64,000 nucleotides of DNA from Timema cristinae (taxonomy: Eukaryota > Arthropoda > Insecta > Phasmatodea > Timematidae). This document shows, one piece after another, positions 46,381-59,199 of the stretch. The notes beneath the pieces were generated by a model. That model was not told the origin of the DNA. It was given only the letters and a program-made list of their open reading frames with translations, and did no database searches. The translations under genes were made by a program, and so were the position numbers. The DNA is taken from positions 33,409,021 through 33,473,020 of the forward strand of contig JBCFYV010011164.1 in assembly GCA_039000515.1 (NCBI GenBank). Reading direction: 5' to 3'. The stretch's first letter is position 1. Each line of letters opens with the position of its first letter.

Positions 46381-46540
46381 TAAGGTTACGTCACAATTTT
46401 AATAGCATGAAGGCAATTCCTATACTAGTGAGATTGAATCACAGCTTGGAACTGAAAACAACAACATTTTGAGAGGACCACAACATATGATTTTTCACTA
46501 ATGGTTTAAAAAATATTAACATAGAGATTTTATCCACTTC
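46381..46540 (+). repeat. Repeat E, right part
   Basis: Resumes after the Harbinger: actagtgagattgaatcaca, tttttcactaatggttt, ttaacatagagattttatcc, matching 11190-11345. Confidence 0.7.
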
Positions 46541-46578
46541 AGAAGACCAAATGGGTAAGTGTCCCTCTCTGGTTTTTT

Positions 46579-46818
46579 TTAGCACCGCGTCTTACTACCG
46601 GTTTGGATTATACGCTTATGAAAGATTACGGTTATATTTTATGGATTATTAAGGTTATATTTAGAGGAAGTGTAACTGCATTTGCGTGGAGGGAGCATGG
46701 AAAACCATTTTGGAAAAAGCACTCTCAGTACACTTGACTAAGATTTGAACCTTGATCTCACCGTCAGCACAGTCTAGTCTTACTGTGAGAGTAGTGCGTT
46801 AGACCATGCGGCCACTGG
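46579..46818 (-). repeat. SINE-A2, full length
   Basis: tagcaccgcgtcttactacc (tail), tgcatttgcgtggagggagc (body), aagatttgaaccttgatctc (B box), gcgttagaccatgcggccac (head side). Confidence 0.85.
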
Positions 46819-46905
46819 TCCACTCTCGTGTTAAACTGGCTTGCTTATGACGGGGAGATTGGGGTTCTAATCCCGATCGGTCAACTGGAGGTGTTTTTTT
46901 TTCAC
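46819..46905 (+). repeat. SINE-A head, abutting head-to-head
   Basis: actctcgtgttaaactggct, B box ggggttctaatcccgatcg, then caactggaggtg. Only the head survives. It touches the head of the preceding minus-strand copy, giving divergent Pol III promoters. Confidence 0.65.
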
Positions 46906-48650
46906 TGTTGACATTAGCATACGTAGGCCCCGGCAAACTTTTTTTGCGACTACCTAACTGGCTACCCCCTACAAACCACCATTCCCCACCCCCCTTGCCA
47001 TAAAAATTCGCTAAAAATTACACATTTGTTAATTCTATTACAATATTTTGCAGCTATTTACCAATTTTCAGCTGTATAAAAAATCAAGAAATGCCATAAA
47101 AAGTAAATACATTCATTATCATAGCACATTCATAATCATTAATTTAGAAACTGAGTCTTTTTTAAACATATAAAGGTTGATTTCTTCTAAACTCCTATAT
47201 CTATTCCCCCCAAACCTGACTTCTATAAAGGGTCAAACATTAAATATGCTAAGTTGAATTAACTCAGTTAATGCATTAAAAATTTAAACGTTATACATTT
47301 CACCACAGAAGGACAGACCCCATAAAAATCTGTGGCAATTAAAGTGAAAAACTCACTTCCCTCGTTTAATAAATCAAACAACATGATTATGTTTTTATTT
47401 GATTTTACACTTTGACAATATTTGCTACAACACCTATACAGGGAGCCTACTAAATGAGTGAACAAATTTAAAAATGTCCTACCCCAATATTGTTTCCCCT
47501 ATGTCACCTTAACCAAGCGTGGTGACAACCAAATCCATTCTCACTATTGTATCACTGAGACTTCATCAAACTACTGACACACTCAGCTTCGTTCTTGCTT
47601 ACCGGCCTTTTTCTGTATTGGTATACACTTTGTCTCAATACAAATTAAGGTACAGTACATTCCAAAATTCTTCCTTCTTCACAGAGAGTATATTAGAGTC
47701 AATAGATGGATAGCCTAGAAGGAAATAAAAACAAGATGCACCAAAAATACGAGTAAATATTTAAAAATGTTAAAATTGAAGGTTCTTTGAAAAAAATACA
47801 ATTTGTTTGAATGTTAGCTATTTGTTTACTTTAAGTTATAATTTACACTTTATGTATACAATATTTTGGTGAAGTGAACTATGTATTGTAGCTGTCTTTT
47901 AAGATTTAAAATATGGTATAATATTGCCAGTTCTATAAGTCAATAATTTATACATAACTATTCCTTTATAGAATTTAAATACTTGCATTATATGTTAGAT
48001 TATTTCAAGTATAATATAGGCTGGTTAAGAATAGATTTGATTGCTACCAAATTCTTTTAATTTGACAGAAAATATGAGCTAAATTAAGAGGGAACGCGCC
48101 AGCATCTACCACACTTAAAAATTTTTTTTTTATAAACCCCATCCTATATACTTTATGGAATCTCAATTTTATTGTCAAACATATATAGTTATTTTGAATG
48201 GCATATTTCTCTACTACCATGTATAGAAGTAGCTTAATGTATTAGTTCTAGAAATTTTTAACCACTCACCCATGTCCATATGTCTAACTACCCTTATAAA
48301 AAAAATTGACATATTTGTCTATCTCGAACTGTCTTACTTGACTTCAAAATTTTAATTTTCTACAACAGCCAAAAGTTTTGTTTATGTTTATGTCTCCACC
48401 TCTATTTACTGGAGTCGCACCTAAAGATTTAATGTTGTCAGACGTTTATAATATTTAAAGTGGTCGGAAAAAAGTGACAGACATCGATGCGGAATTTGGG
48501 ACTGTTCTAAAAATACAAAAAAAAATCATACAATAACTAGGCACTTGTTTCATAATATTTACATATTAAGATCAATTAACATAGAATATATGTATTTAAA
48601 AAAACGGAGTCTTGGCACACCGTCTGAACGCAATTACATATTTAATATAG
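46906..48650. other. AT-rich spacer
   Basis: Two short frames (47268-47465 minus, 47519-47713 plus) lack motifs. 48090-48430 resembles the decayed LINE 3' regions at 14.2 and 57.9 kb (tctccacctctatttactgg), not delimitable. Confidence 0.35.
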
Positions 48651-48840
48651 TGCCTAGAAGCTAAGTGGGCATTTGGGCTGAGCGTCAATCTCGTCTATTA
48701 TATTTTACCTGTGACAGGGTGTGAATCTCGGCTGTTTATAGCGAGTCTTTTAATTAAATGGTTTTCCACTTTCCTTCTACACTATTCCCTATGAATGCCT
48801 CTTCTTCATTCCTACCCCATCAGCCTAATTATTATATTTT
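48651..48840 (+). repeat. SINE-A family copy
   Basis: Head gaagctaagtgggcatttgg, B-box-like gggtgtgaatctcggct, body atggttttccactttccttc, end cattcctaccccatcagcct. Its 3' end runs directly into the tail of a minus-strand SINE-D. Confidence 0.6.
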
Positions 48841-49094
48841 ATTATATTAGTACACGTCTTACTACCGTTCGGTTTACGCACTACGCTAAGTGTAATGGTA
48901 GGTGATTGTGAGATGAAATGGAGGACCTACAGTTTAACGTGGAATCCGAACACGGTGGAGGCTGCATTCCCACATTCACAATATGTCTGTCAGAGTGTAG
49001 AAGGGTTGGAAATCAGATAAATCTGTGCGGTACCGAGGATTGAACCCCGGCCCCAGCATAGAAGTCCGACACCTACCTAGACCACAGGTCACCC
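48841..49094 (-). repeat. SINE-D, full length
   Basis: tagtacacgtcttactaccg (tail), ggaggacctacagtttaacg, aatccgaacacggtggaggc, B-box region gaggattgaaccccgg, head side ctagaccacaggtcacc. Confidence 0.8.
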
Positions 49095-49567
49095 CATCAC
49101 CTAATTAAATATATACAGACCGGCCATTTTGTTAGACAGTGCCAAATATATAGTAGTATTATAAAGAGAGTCAATGCGCAACATACCCATTTTTACATTA
49201 AACCAGCATGCAATAAAAATAAACAACGTTTTAACTAAATTAAGCCCCTTTTCTTATTATTTTATTATGTGAGTACAGCTATAGCTTATAATATATAGTT
49301 GTACCCAAATTTGTGCATGTGTGAATAAACTTCCTTTATATTTTACCTTCCTCATTCCTTTCGCATTTGTTTAAATATGTGAATAGCCGGGACAGATATT
49401 AGAAAGCGAAACAGGCAATTATTTTCAATTATTTTTTTGCGCCGCATCGTGCTATCTGGTGAGCCTTTCTTCAATATAATGTAATGGGAAACGGGAGGGG
49501 GGGGGGAGTTCATTTTTTATTAAATACATTCTCATTTAGGCCTACATCAAAGAAGAATTAGAAACCA
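49095..49567. other. Spacer
   Basis: Contains a 13-base G-rich run near 49496; otherwise nothing. Confidence 0.4.
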
Positions 49568-50560
49568 TTTAGGAAAAAACACGTAACTAAAGTTGTTCTG
49601 CCAAATTGACAAAAAATTTTGTTCAATCGTTTGTGCTCTATTTATATCATGCGCACCTATAAATGAACTTATGGGGTATAAAACTAGGACTTTTAGACAA
49701 CATTTAATGTGGTGGGCCCACTTTAGCCCGCCACATATTGAAATACACACACAAGCTAGCTAGCCACATATTTAGAAATACATCATAACAAAAATTTTTT
49801 CACGTCACTTCATTGTGCTTCATTTATGCTCATATGTACCCAAAAACGAGAATTTGAGATCTAAAATTAGGAAATCTAGATAGAGAACATTCAATGTCCC
49901 CAGCACAGATGAGCAGAAACATAGCACAAGTGGATGATGCAGAATAAAAGTTGATACATTGAATTTATCAAATTTGGTGGGCCAGCTTGAAGTCATGTTT
50001 TATAGAGGTTAAGGTATAGGAAATGTTACTTTAATAGAATTTTTTTATGTTGTGATATTCAATATTTGGTGAGCTGGCTTGAGCTAAAGTTGGCCCACCA
50101 CATTATTTTTTATCTAAAGGCCTAGTTTCACAGCACAGATATTAAAATTTGTGAACATACGAGCACAAATAGAGCACAAACGATTGAACAAAAGAAATTT
50201 CTGTTTTGTGTCAGGCTAACTTGAGTTACGTCATTTTAAGACTCATATGAGCACAAATAGAGCACAAATGATTGAAAAAAAATCGGCAATGTGACGGGCC
50301 AACTTGAGTTACATCATTTTCTGACACATATGAGCACAAACGAAGCACAATGGAGTGACGTGAATATATATATTTTTGTGTGTTTTTTTAATATCTGGCG
50401 GCCTAGCTTGAGTTAAAGCTGGCTCGCAACATTAATTTTTTTAAGGTCTAATTTTAGGGCAAAAATGTTCATATTCGGGCATATACGAGGACAAAAAATT
50501 GAACAAAAAATAATAATTTTAGGAAAAGAGTTGGACCAATTTGAGTGACGTGAAAAAACA
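49568..50560. mobile_element. Array of ~300-bp modules, one inverted and two direct
   Basis: Direct copies (about 50040-50370 and 50371-50560) share the order cttgagctaaagttggccca or cttgagttaaagctggctcg, then aggcctagttt/aaggtctaatttt, then gagcacaaatagagcacaaa. The left copy (49568-49870) has these reversed: gtttgtgctctattt, gtggtgggcccactttagcc, cacgtcacttcattgtgctt. The gagcaca core recurs many times. No open frame runs through. It could be a non-autonomous foldback element with internal expansion, or a nascent satellite. Confidence 0.7.
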
Positions 50561-52040
50561 CCATCAGTACGGAAGGATAGTTAGGATTCGAATAGTGATT
50601 GACAGCCTCATCACCAAAGCAAAACGCAAACTAGAAGGAATTGGCTAGAATAAGATTAGGCGAGCTTCCTTATCTTTCCAGGACATGTGACCTTAGTGAA
50701 ACATATACTCATATTTGGTGGTAGTGTTTGAGCGCTGGAGATGGAGGTGAGGCGTCATCATTAGAGTTTTTAATTTAGACAAAACGTTAGCTAAGAGGAC
50801 CGCTATGACCATCCATGGTGAGCATGTCAGATAAGGTATATCCTCTTAAAGAATCTTATAAGAAGTGAATTTTAAAAACTATGAACACCATATTATGTGC
50901 ATCATTCTATTTTAAAAACCATACCTCCTAAAGACAAAAATCAAATATTTAATGGTTGTAGCTATTACATAATTATTTTTAAATAAATCTAAACCTTAGT
51001 ATAGTAGGTTGAAAATTAAATAAATAAAAACTAACTGCTACTTTAAGTATAACTTCTTTGAGTAGGAGTAATATTTAATAGTTTAGAAAGTATTCATGCG
51101 ATCGTACTGAAATAATTACACGTTCATCCATATAGTAAGTTATTAACTCAAATATAAGAATATCAAACACTTGCAGTTAACAGTTTAGAAAAATTTATAC
51201 ATCTAAGTTCATCTATGAAAACCGCTTTAAAGGGAAAATAAAAAATTAATTAGAATAGTAAAAGTACTTTTTAAATCAAAACATAATTAATAAACAGTTA
51301 CGTAAGTTTAAATCTGGTTTTCCCAAAAAAAAAAACCTATGCACGTTTACCATTAGCTAACAACACTAATGAAAAAACAATGATTCTCAACTGTTTTAGG
51401 AAAAAATACCGTCAAATGAACATTAGTAAAAACACAACAATAGATACAATAGAATAATTTTACTAATTAAGGACAATTGATATTTTTTCTAATATATTTA
51501 AACTTTTTTTAACCATTATCTTACGACGTATGAAAAGGGTTGTAACTGTTAAGTAATAGTACTATTATATTTTAATCAATTAACATGATAGTGCTTGGTG
51601 AACTATCACTTTAAACTAGGTTCTTAAAAAGTTATTACATAGCCTATAAAATATATATTTGCATAGGTATATGAATAAGTTTGTATAATGTATTTTGCAT
51701 CCATTTTTTAATGTTTTATTTTTACCAAGCGTGATACTTATCTTGGCTTCCTTGTTGGTGCAAATATTGTAAATATATTCATGGGAAAATTAAAAGGGAA
51801 AATAGATAACAAACTCATTTTCACAGGTCGCATATATATGTCCTCCTTTCCAATTCCCCCATCCCGGTCTTTCATAATTAAAACACTAATGTGAAAAGTA
51901 AAATAGATGAGTGGAACACACACACAAACACAAAGAAACAATAATGTCTCTCCTCGTTTCAAGACCTTTATTGTACAAAGAGTTGGCGCGTACGTGTGAA
52001 AAAATTTGTAATTCAGTTTAATCCTTTTGATAATGATTTG
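50561..52040. other. AT-rich spacer
   Basis: No feature recognised. Confidence 0.4.
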
Positions 52041-52527
52041 AAATGAATAGTTAAAAAGTGTTACGCAATCTCTAAGGCAAATATATTAATCTAACATATC
52101 CCGCTAGGAAAGGTAAAATGAATTTTTGACTAATTTTCGATATTTCTCTTTCTACCATAGCTATTCCAACATGACGCAGTAAGATCAATAATGAGGCTAT
52201 TTTTATATAAAATAATGTTTACTTTATATAATTTCATGTATAAAATATCATCCATGTGATGAAATGTTTCATAACCTTTGTCCTAAATTAGGTGGCTAAA
52301 TAAATATGTTAATAAAGACACGTCAATCATTTAATAAGTGGAGGCCTCAGGACTTAGATATCAATTCTAGCTATATTATGATGACATTGAACTTTATTTT
52401 GACACAGGCCTATCAGGTTTTAATTTAGATTAAATTAGTCAAAAATTCATTTTACCTTTCCTAGCGGGATATGTTAGATTAATATTTTTGCCTTAGAGAT
52501 TGCGTAACACTTTTTAACTATTCATTT
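52041..52527. mobile_element. Foldback MITE with ~97-bp inverted repeats, 487 bp
   Basis: 52041-52137 (aaatgaatagttaaaaagtg, ttacgcaatctctaaggc, tatcccgctaggaaaggta) is complemented almost base for base by 52432-52527. The interior (52138-52431) is unrelated AT-rich sequence with no frame. TTAA occurs 10 bp inside each outer end, which recalls piggyBac target sites, but the repeat extends past it. Superfamily undetermined. High arm identity suggests a young insertion. Confidence 0.9.
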
Positions 52528-55280
52528 AATTATTTGTATTTTGGAACAAAATGAAATGAATTATATCAGCACAAAACTCCCCAGTGAATTGTTTCTATTA
52601 AGTAACAAGCTCTTAATGTTCACAGAGTAGGTAGTTTTAAATAATGATACAGATTTATGTAAAATAATAAATGAACACATTTAAAAAAAGACACGAACAT
52701 TGCAAGAAACTTTAAGTTAAGAGCGTACTGCACAGAAATGTAGATATAACTTTGCTAAAATCAATGTAATAGATGTCTAGACGCTCTTCACTTCAAGAGC
52801 TTGAATTTAGGAGATTTCACGTTATAATTTTCCATGATAAAGTATTAAGTCAAGTGAGTGTATAATCAGGTGTTTAATTAGTAAATGATAACGTAATTAA
52901 GTTGCTTAAAAGACTGAGTAACGTAAGCAAGTTTTGCGAAGAGAGGGAGGAAAGTAATTTACCTGGACGCAGCATTGAATAACGTCGTATAAGCCAGATA
53001 AGTTATTAATGACGGAGGATGTTAGCTCTGTAAGTAAAAAAAACTTTTAAAATTGGAAAACACTTTCCACTCACATTTGAAAATAGTCATATTTTTAAAG
53101 GTATAATTTTAGTTAGCAGATAAAAACACACGTAACCTTTACACATATAAAATAAAATAAACTTATCATAAATAGAGACCATATTATATGATGGTAAATA
53201 AATTTTTGATATTTCGTAATTAACAAACATGAATTTCAGTTTAAAATTTCTTAAATAAAAAAATCGTACTAAAAATGCAAACAATCTTAAAAATTAGAAT
53301 TATTTGGAGAGTATATTAGATTTAAAATTTTTAAATAATTTCAGTAAAATTTTTTTCTGAAATTGCAAATCCATGAAAAGTACATTTTTCACAGGCCTAC
53401 AAAATAAGGCATTGCATGTCTGAAAATGAATCATTTAGCTCTCATAGTGTTAATATCACAAGTTTTTGATGTTATAACTCAATCTTAATAATTGCTGAGA
53501 GATACTTTTTAGTCATGATCTACAACGTGTTATTAATACAACAATTTCATTCTTAATTAAAAAGTGAGATAAATAGGCTATTAAAAATTTTGTCTTTTTT
53601 TCAGCCCTAGATATATTTACGTCCACTGTTTTTTAATTTAGTGTCTAAAATAAAGTTGAAATTTAATAGTAATATTTTATAGCAAAATAATTAAAATAAT
53701 TTAATTATTTATCCAAGTAACCAATAAACTTTAAAAAATTGTTTATCTATAACAATGTGTGAAAGTAATAGTGGCAGATATAGAAGGTTTGACTATTTCA
53801 TTTGTCAGACAATTTGACTTTAAGCTAGATTTTTATTATTAGAATACAAGGTACATCTATCTATCTATCTATCTTAAAAATTTTTTTGAAATTTTGCCTG
53901 TTGTGGAGAATATAAATTATGTTTATAGGTAACATGTATTACATATCATCTAAGTGTTTGGTTATAGGCCACGATTTATACCAAAATCTAAAACAATAAA
54001 CGATTGATCTTTATAATTAATTTAATTTTGATAGTTTCCCCTGTGAATAATTTTATATAGAATAAAAGAACAAAGCTACTTTATAGATTCCCTGGGTTAA
54101 GAAAGGGAACATCAGGTAAGTTTTTCCTGTACATTTGATTTTTTGGGGGGTTTTCTTTCCTTCTGGGTGGTATAAACTATAAGAACATCCAATATTTCAT
54201 TTTTAGAATGTTTGTCTGTCTGTCCATTTGTTTGTTTCCAGTAAAATCAAATAGTATTAATCATACCTAGACGGGATTTATTCTATTGTACTTATTTTTC
54301 AGATAACCATGGTAATTTCTATAACACCACGCTAGCTCATCAGTGGGGAAATAGTGTCAAGAAAACCAGTTCTAAGAAGTGAAATTCGTCGCAGGTATAA
54401 GTTGGCATGTGATATACACCGGGGTGTGGAGGCGAAGGGGTTTCTTCTTTAAGGGGGAACTCCCACCAAATATCTAAAATACTTGTACTACTAACCTCCT
54501 TAAATCTGATAGTAGTTATTATTTAATAGATTTGTAAATTTTTCTCCTATTAAAATAAAGGTTGTTTGTTACAACAAAAGTTATTTAGTTTTTGTAAATC
54601 CATTCATTAAAAAGATATAACATATTGAACTTCAACGTTTTAAAATAATTTTTATGATATTTCTTCCATGATTACGCCCAAAATTCCTTTTCAAAATTTT
54701 TTTGTCTCTGTTTACAAAAAGATTGTCTCCTTGGCTATTTCCTGAATAATTTAGATTTTTTAAAAAAATTATTAAAATATGCATTTTAATTAATAATTTG
54801 AACAAGGGTCGTATTTTAAAAAACTATATTTATTAATTAAAAATAAACTTTAAAAAATATGTAAACAATTATTATTTCACCCCCTGCATAATTGAATACC
54901 TTTTCACCTGAACAGTTTTCTGAACCAGCACATCAAGTGTTGTATTTTTTAAAAGAGAATATTGTTGTTTTTAAATTTGAGTCTACCGGCCGGTTACTGT
55001 GTGTGTTTCGTGAAGCCATTTCCTCCACCGCTCAACGACCCGCTAGCTCCCCTCACAGTTCCATGAGGGTGTGTTGCAACTGACGTCCCAAACTGGTTTT
55101 CAAATAGACATTCTTCAGTGAGAATAGTTTTAATGTTATTGTTTGTTTTTTTACTATAAAAATGCAATACATTTTAAGTAATATTATTTTATTTATTTAG
55201 TCCATGTGTAATTTTGTTGTTGTTGAAATATTTGTGATAGTTTCAAACAAATTTATCAATTTTCACTAAGTAAACTAGTT
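52528..55280. other. Long AT-rich spacer
   Basis: Contains (ATCT)5 at about 53854-53873. tgtttgtctgtctgtccatt at 54210 could be the complement of a LINE 'gacagacag' tail. A GC-richer 110-bp patch at 54975-55085 (taccggccggttactgtgtg) has an open frame (54892-55083) without motif. No gene is supported. Confidence 0.35.
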
Positions 55281-55477
55281 TGAGACTTCTCTGCTATGAG
55301 TCCAGGGTGCAATCCTTCACCTCTGACAAGACGTGTATTAATCACAACTTGTGAATGTGTGGAGTGCCAGGCCTCCACAGTGGTTCGGATCCCAAGTTAA
55401 ACTGTAGGTCCTCCATTTGATCTCACAATCACCCTACCAATGCACCTTAGCGTAAGTAGGTATAACTGAACGGATGC

Positions 55478-55549
<72 letters not shown>

Positions 55550-55551
55550 TA
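55281..55551 (+). repeat. SINE-D, head partly deleted, with long (TAA)n tail
   Basis: gacttctctgctatgagtcc, B-box relic agggtgcaatcct, then an internal deletion, tccacagtggttcggatccc, gtaggtcctccatttgatct, attag-type 3' end (ccttagcgtaagtaggtata), and about 75 bp of (TAA)n (from 55477). The Leu/Ile homopolymer frames on the minus strand (55397-55622) are artefacts of this tract. Confidence 0.85.
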
Positions 55552-55927
55552 ATAATATAATTAAAACAGTGCCCATGGGGAACAAAAAGCCACCACCCTA
55601 TAAAGTACAAAACTCCAAACAAATAAATGAAATAGCTATTCCTCGGTAAGTGTTAGAATTTAAATTGTATCTATATCGAATATGAAACAGGTATTTAGAT
55701 TAGCTAACAATGTATACATCTTCATTCCTAATAGTTTAATAATAATAATAATAATAAACACATATTTTCTCATTTATAACTATTCATTAAACATATTAAT
55801 AGTTTATTTAATGCAACGTAGGAACTAAAACTTTTAAGTTCGTAAGAAAATGTTTTCATAAATCACAACACTAATAAATATTTTAAAGAGATATTTTATC
55901 GAACAATTATTCAATATATCTGAATCG
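55552..55927. other. AT-rich spacer
   Basis: A short (TAA)n run near 55739; otherwise nothing. Confidence 0.4.
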
Positions 55928-56147
55928 TGGGTGCGCAAGGTAAGTTTCAGGATCATGTTTGGTTTGCTCGTAGCTGGAAGTTCTGGGTTCAAATCTCAGC
56001 CACGTGGACCGAGGGCTGTTCTTCCCTAAGTGTGTATCCACACTTCCTTCACGAAAATGCGGATACGCTTACTTTAATATATATTTTCCTTAGCTCTACT
56101 CCGTTATTATAATTAAAATGTGTATAACAGATGGATAGTAGCAGGGC
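55928..56147 (+). repeat. SINE-A3-like copy
   Basis: Head gtgcgcaaggtaagtttcag, B box ctgggttcaaatctcagcc, body tcacgaaaatgcggatacgc, end cagatggatagtagcagg. Confidence 0.65.
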
Positions 56148-56244
56148 CGGATTAATGATAATAATTTGTTTGGTATTAAACGTATTAATTTGATTATTTG
56201 AATTTTTATTGCGTGGGTAATGAACGGGTCTAACTACTAGTTTT

Positions 56245-56537
56245 ATTTATTTGTTGTATTTAACGTGCGCTTTCTGAACCAAATGATTATATAAGCACAC
56301 AAGAATTTCTATGAGTGAGAACAAAAGGGCCTAACAATTTTGCCGGGAAAGGTATTTTCATAAACCTTACATGGTTAGCTTACATACCACAATCAACATG
56401 GCTTTACTTTCCCTCCAAAAGAAGTTATTCTATGAATTGTTATCACTCGAAAGAAATCCTTTGACCCCGGCGAGGTTTTAACCCATGAACATCGGGACTT
56501 GAGGCGAGCACTTTACTCCAAGACCAGTGAAGTCGAC
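56245..56537 (-). repeat. SINE-C, full-length reference copy
   Basis: The complement starts ggtcgacttcactggtcttg (A-box-like), B-box region gggttaaaacctcgcc, body with ctttcgagtgataacaattc and gccatgttgattgtgg, 3' end complement of tatttaacgtgcgctttctg. About 290 bp. Provides the uninterrupted reference for 19950-20700. Confidence 0.75.
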
Positions 56538-56627
56538 CAAACTGCTAGCATAAAGATAGGGCAACAAACACAAAACCAAAATTGTTCGAGAATAGGAATA
56601 AAAATCTCAACTAAAATCATGTATGGC

Positions 56628-56878
56628 TGCACTAGTGAGCACGTAAACTAAATGCAAGTCTCATTTAGTCTTGCCTAACGGCAACGGGGAGATCGGGGTT
56701 CAATTCGCAGCTGGTCATTCTCGAAATATTTTTTCTAAATGTTATTCTTTTATTTCTAAATACAAGTATAGGTACATTTCATCTATATTCTACCTTTATC
56801 ACCCATACCCTATTAACGGGAGTAAATTTGTATAGTTCGAACGGTTAGTAAGGCAATGAGCTAAAAACTAAAGTCGAA
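56628..56878 (+). repeat. SINE-A family copy
   Basis: Head gtgagcacgtaaactaaatg, B box tcggggttcaattcgc, body attctttta, tacatttcatctatattcta, end tcgaacggttagtaaggcaa. Confidence 0.65.
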
Positions 56879-57879
56879 GAACGTCAAGCAGGACCTTATC
56901 AAGGGTGCTGTGCTCATTATAGGAGCCGGGGAAAACCTTACTAAAATGCCAAATAGCTATTTGTGCTAACTTTTATGCATTTTTTTAAATCTGCATATTG
57001 TTTTTCTCATTAAAAAAATTTTACACGAATCAACAAATTGAGGAGCATTGAGCATAAAATAACCACTCCTCTTTTGATTAGAAAAGATGTCAAATATATA
57101 ATGTCAATAGATATATTGTATTTGTTTATTTCTAAGAGAATTTTAAATAATTTATTCCTATAAACTCATTAGGTAAATAAAAATATTTATGGTTATTTAA
57201 AAAAGTAAACTAAAGATTAGGGCCAATGTTAAAAGGTGTTAAATTAGTGAAGAACCTTTTTTTAAATAACGGCTGTTACCATAAGCTACGGAATTTTTTT
57301 AAATAGTATATTGACTCAGTGTTGACATTTATGACTAATTCACTTTTTAATTTATTGTTTTACAAACTTGTGTGCATTTTATGTATTTGAAATATCAATT
57401 TCGTGTTAAAAACTACAAATATATTTTATGTTAAATACTGTTTTTGGTTTGACAAATGCTGTGCATTTTTATTAATTTATTTTAAACAAATATTATTTAA
57501 GCAATTTTTTTTTTGTCATTACATTACATGAATGTCATTGTTCAACGCTCGATTTATTTATCTGACCATAACATTATAACTGTCCAGATAGCTAGACATT
57601 CTTTTGTGACTAAATATATATTGTGTTTACTGGGGAGGGGGCTAAAGAAGAGACTTATTTCAAATAATGGTTATGGGTGGAATCATCTCACATGTAAATT
57701 TACTAGCAACTGATCCATATCTTTGTACTATATCAAACTATTCAAATTAGGACGTTCAACATCCGGCTGCTAGCATTTATATAATTCCTCCTTGCACAAT
57801 ACCAAGCTAACTATGGCAATCATAATTTAAATTTTACGCTTAGCGTTCACTCTTATATTTTAAATTTTAACACTTCTTA
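56879..57879. other. AT-rich spacer
   Basis: Frame 57513-57713 has no motif. Nothing else. Confidence 0.4.
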
Positions 57880-58382
57880 TTTTCTGGAGTAGTCCTTCTA
57901 CCTTTTCCCCAAATTCCAATTTTCTACCAAAGTTAAAACGTCTTCTTATTTTGACTCCACCTCCAAGTCCTGAGCCCAATTTGGAAATTCCTCATTTTGT
58001 AAATTTTCCTTGTTAAATGAGGTGGTCCTTCTAAAGATCTTCAAAATTTCAATTTTTCATCCTATTTCGAAGGGCTTAGATTGTCTGAACACATACCTAA
58101 ACTCACTTTTGTTTTTATATTTACTAGCATGAAGTACAGCTTTGCCCGGAAGAATAGTTTAGGGTAACTGAAAAGATTAAAAAGGGTAAAAATTAACTCA
58201 AATTAATTTTTAAGGTTATGTAATAAGTTAAAATAAGGTTTAAGTATATAAAAGGGTACTAAGGGAAAAGTGACGGACAGACAGACGGCATTGCGGAAAT
58301 TATGTTTTTGGTTTCAGGGGTCATGAAACGTTGACATTTATCGAAATTTCGAGTTAGATTTTTTTGACAATCACAATACTAG
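57880..58382 (+). repeat. LINE 3' untranslated region (RTE-like)
   Basis: 58279-58381 matches 101-211 in block order (cagacagacggcattg, caggggtcatgaaacgttga, gacaatcacaatact). tactagcatgaagtacagct and tgcccgg at 58131 resemble the 'tactagc...gcccg' start of many RTE-type tails. The upstream 57880-58120 zone of decayed tandem-like blocks is assigned with less certainty. No ORF. Confidence 0.45.
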
Positions 58383-58517
58383 AAGATATAGATCGTTCCT
58401 TGTATTTATTTCTGTTATTTTTAAACAGTAAATAAGGTAGTTTTAATTCAATATTTATCTGGCTTTGGCCTGGTATACAATATATAGAGTCTAGTATGAA
58501 TTTGCTTTTTTTCATTA

Positions 58518-58613
58518 GGAAATTCAGATAAATCTGTGCCGGACCGAGGATTTAACCCCGGCTGCCAGCACAGAAGTCTGACACCTTACCCCTAGACCAC
58601 CAGGTCACCTACG
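58518..58613 (-). repeat. SINE-D 5' part
   Basis: The complement runs ggtgacctggtggtctaggg (A box), agacttctgtgctgg, B-box region ggggttaaatcctcgg, aattt at the break. The 3' two-thirds are absent. A break on the 3' side is unusual for LINE-type retroposition. Confidence 0.75.
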
Positions 58614-59199
58614 ACTAATTGTTAACACATAGGGCTCTTGTTTACGTCTTTTTTTATGTGTCTAAGTCCAATAGTCCCACGAGAGATTGACTTATAGTCT
58701 GTAAGCCAAACTCTTGTGTTTGAAATATACGAGCGATATTAAAATTTAACTTTTTAAAGTCTCTATTCACTGGAGTGAATCAGACATCTTTAGTAACAGT
58801 TTATAGCTGCCCATTAGGTTCTTACTTTAGTCATCACATAAGTATCTTATTCGATAGATAATGATTAATAATGTATACTAAATTCAACATTAGGAGATGG
58901 TCTGTCTCTTCAAGGCTGTCCCAGTTGACTGTAGGATATGTTTCTTTTTTAGTAACATATCCGTAAACTTATTGCGCAAATAATGAATAAATTATTATTG
59001 ATGGATTTCCAACATACCTCCGTTTGACCTTGGAGGCCATGTAAAATATTGTTATTGTTATTGCCTTTGAATAAACCATTAATACTGTTATTTAAATCTT
59101 TACAATGTTTTGCCTTTTAGCATCTTCATTTATTCCACCCACCCACCATTTAGTATATCCATGGTCGTAGAGAAGAGGTAGTAGTGAGGGCGGTATCAC
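58614..59199. other. AT-rich spacer
   Basis: No feature recognised. Confidence 0.4.

Noticed and set aside
55397..55622. Poly-Leu and poly-Ile frames
   Set aside because: Translation of a (TAA)n SINE tail.
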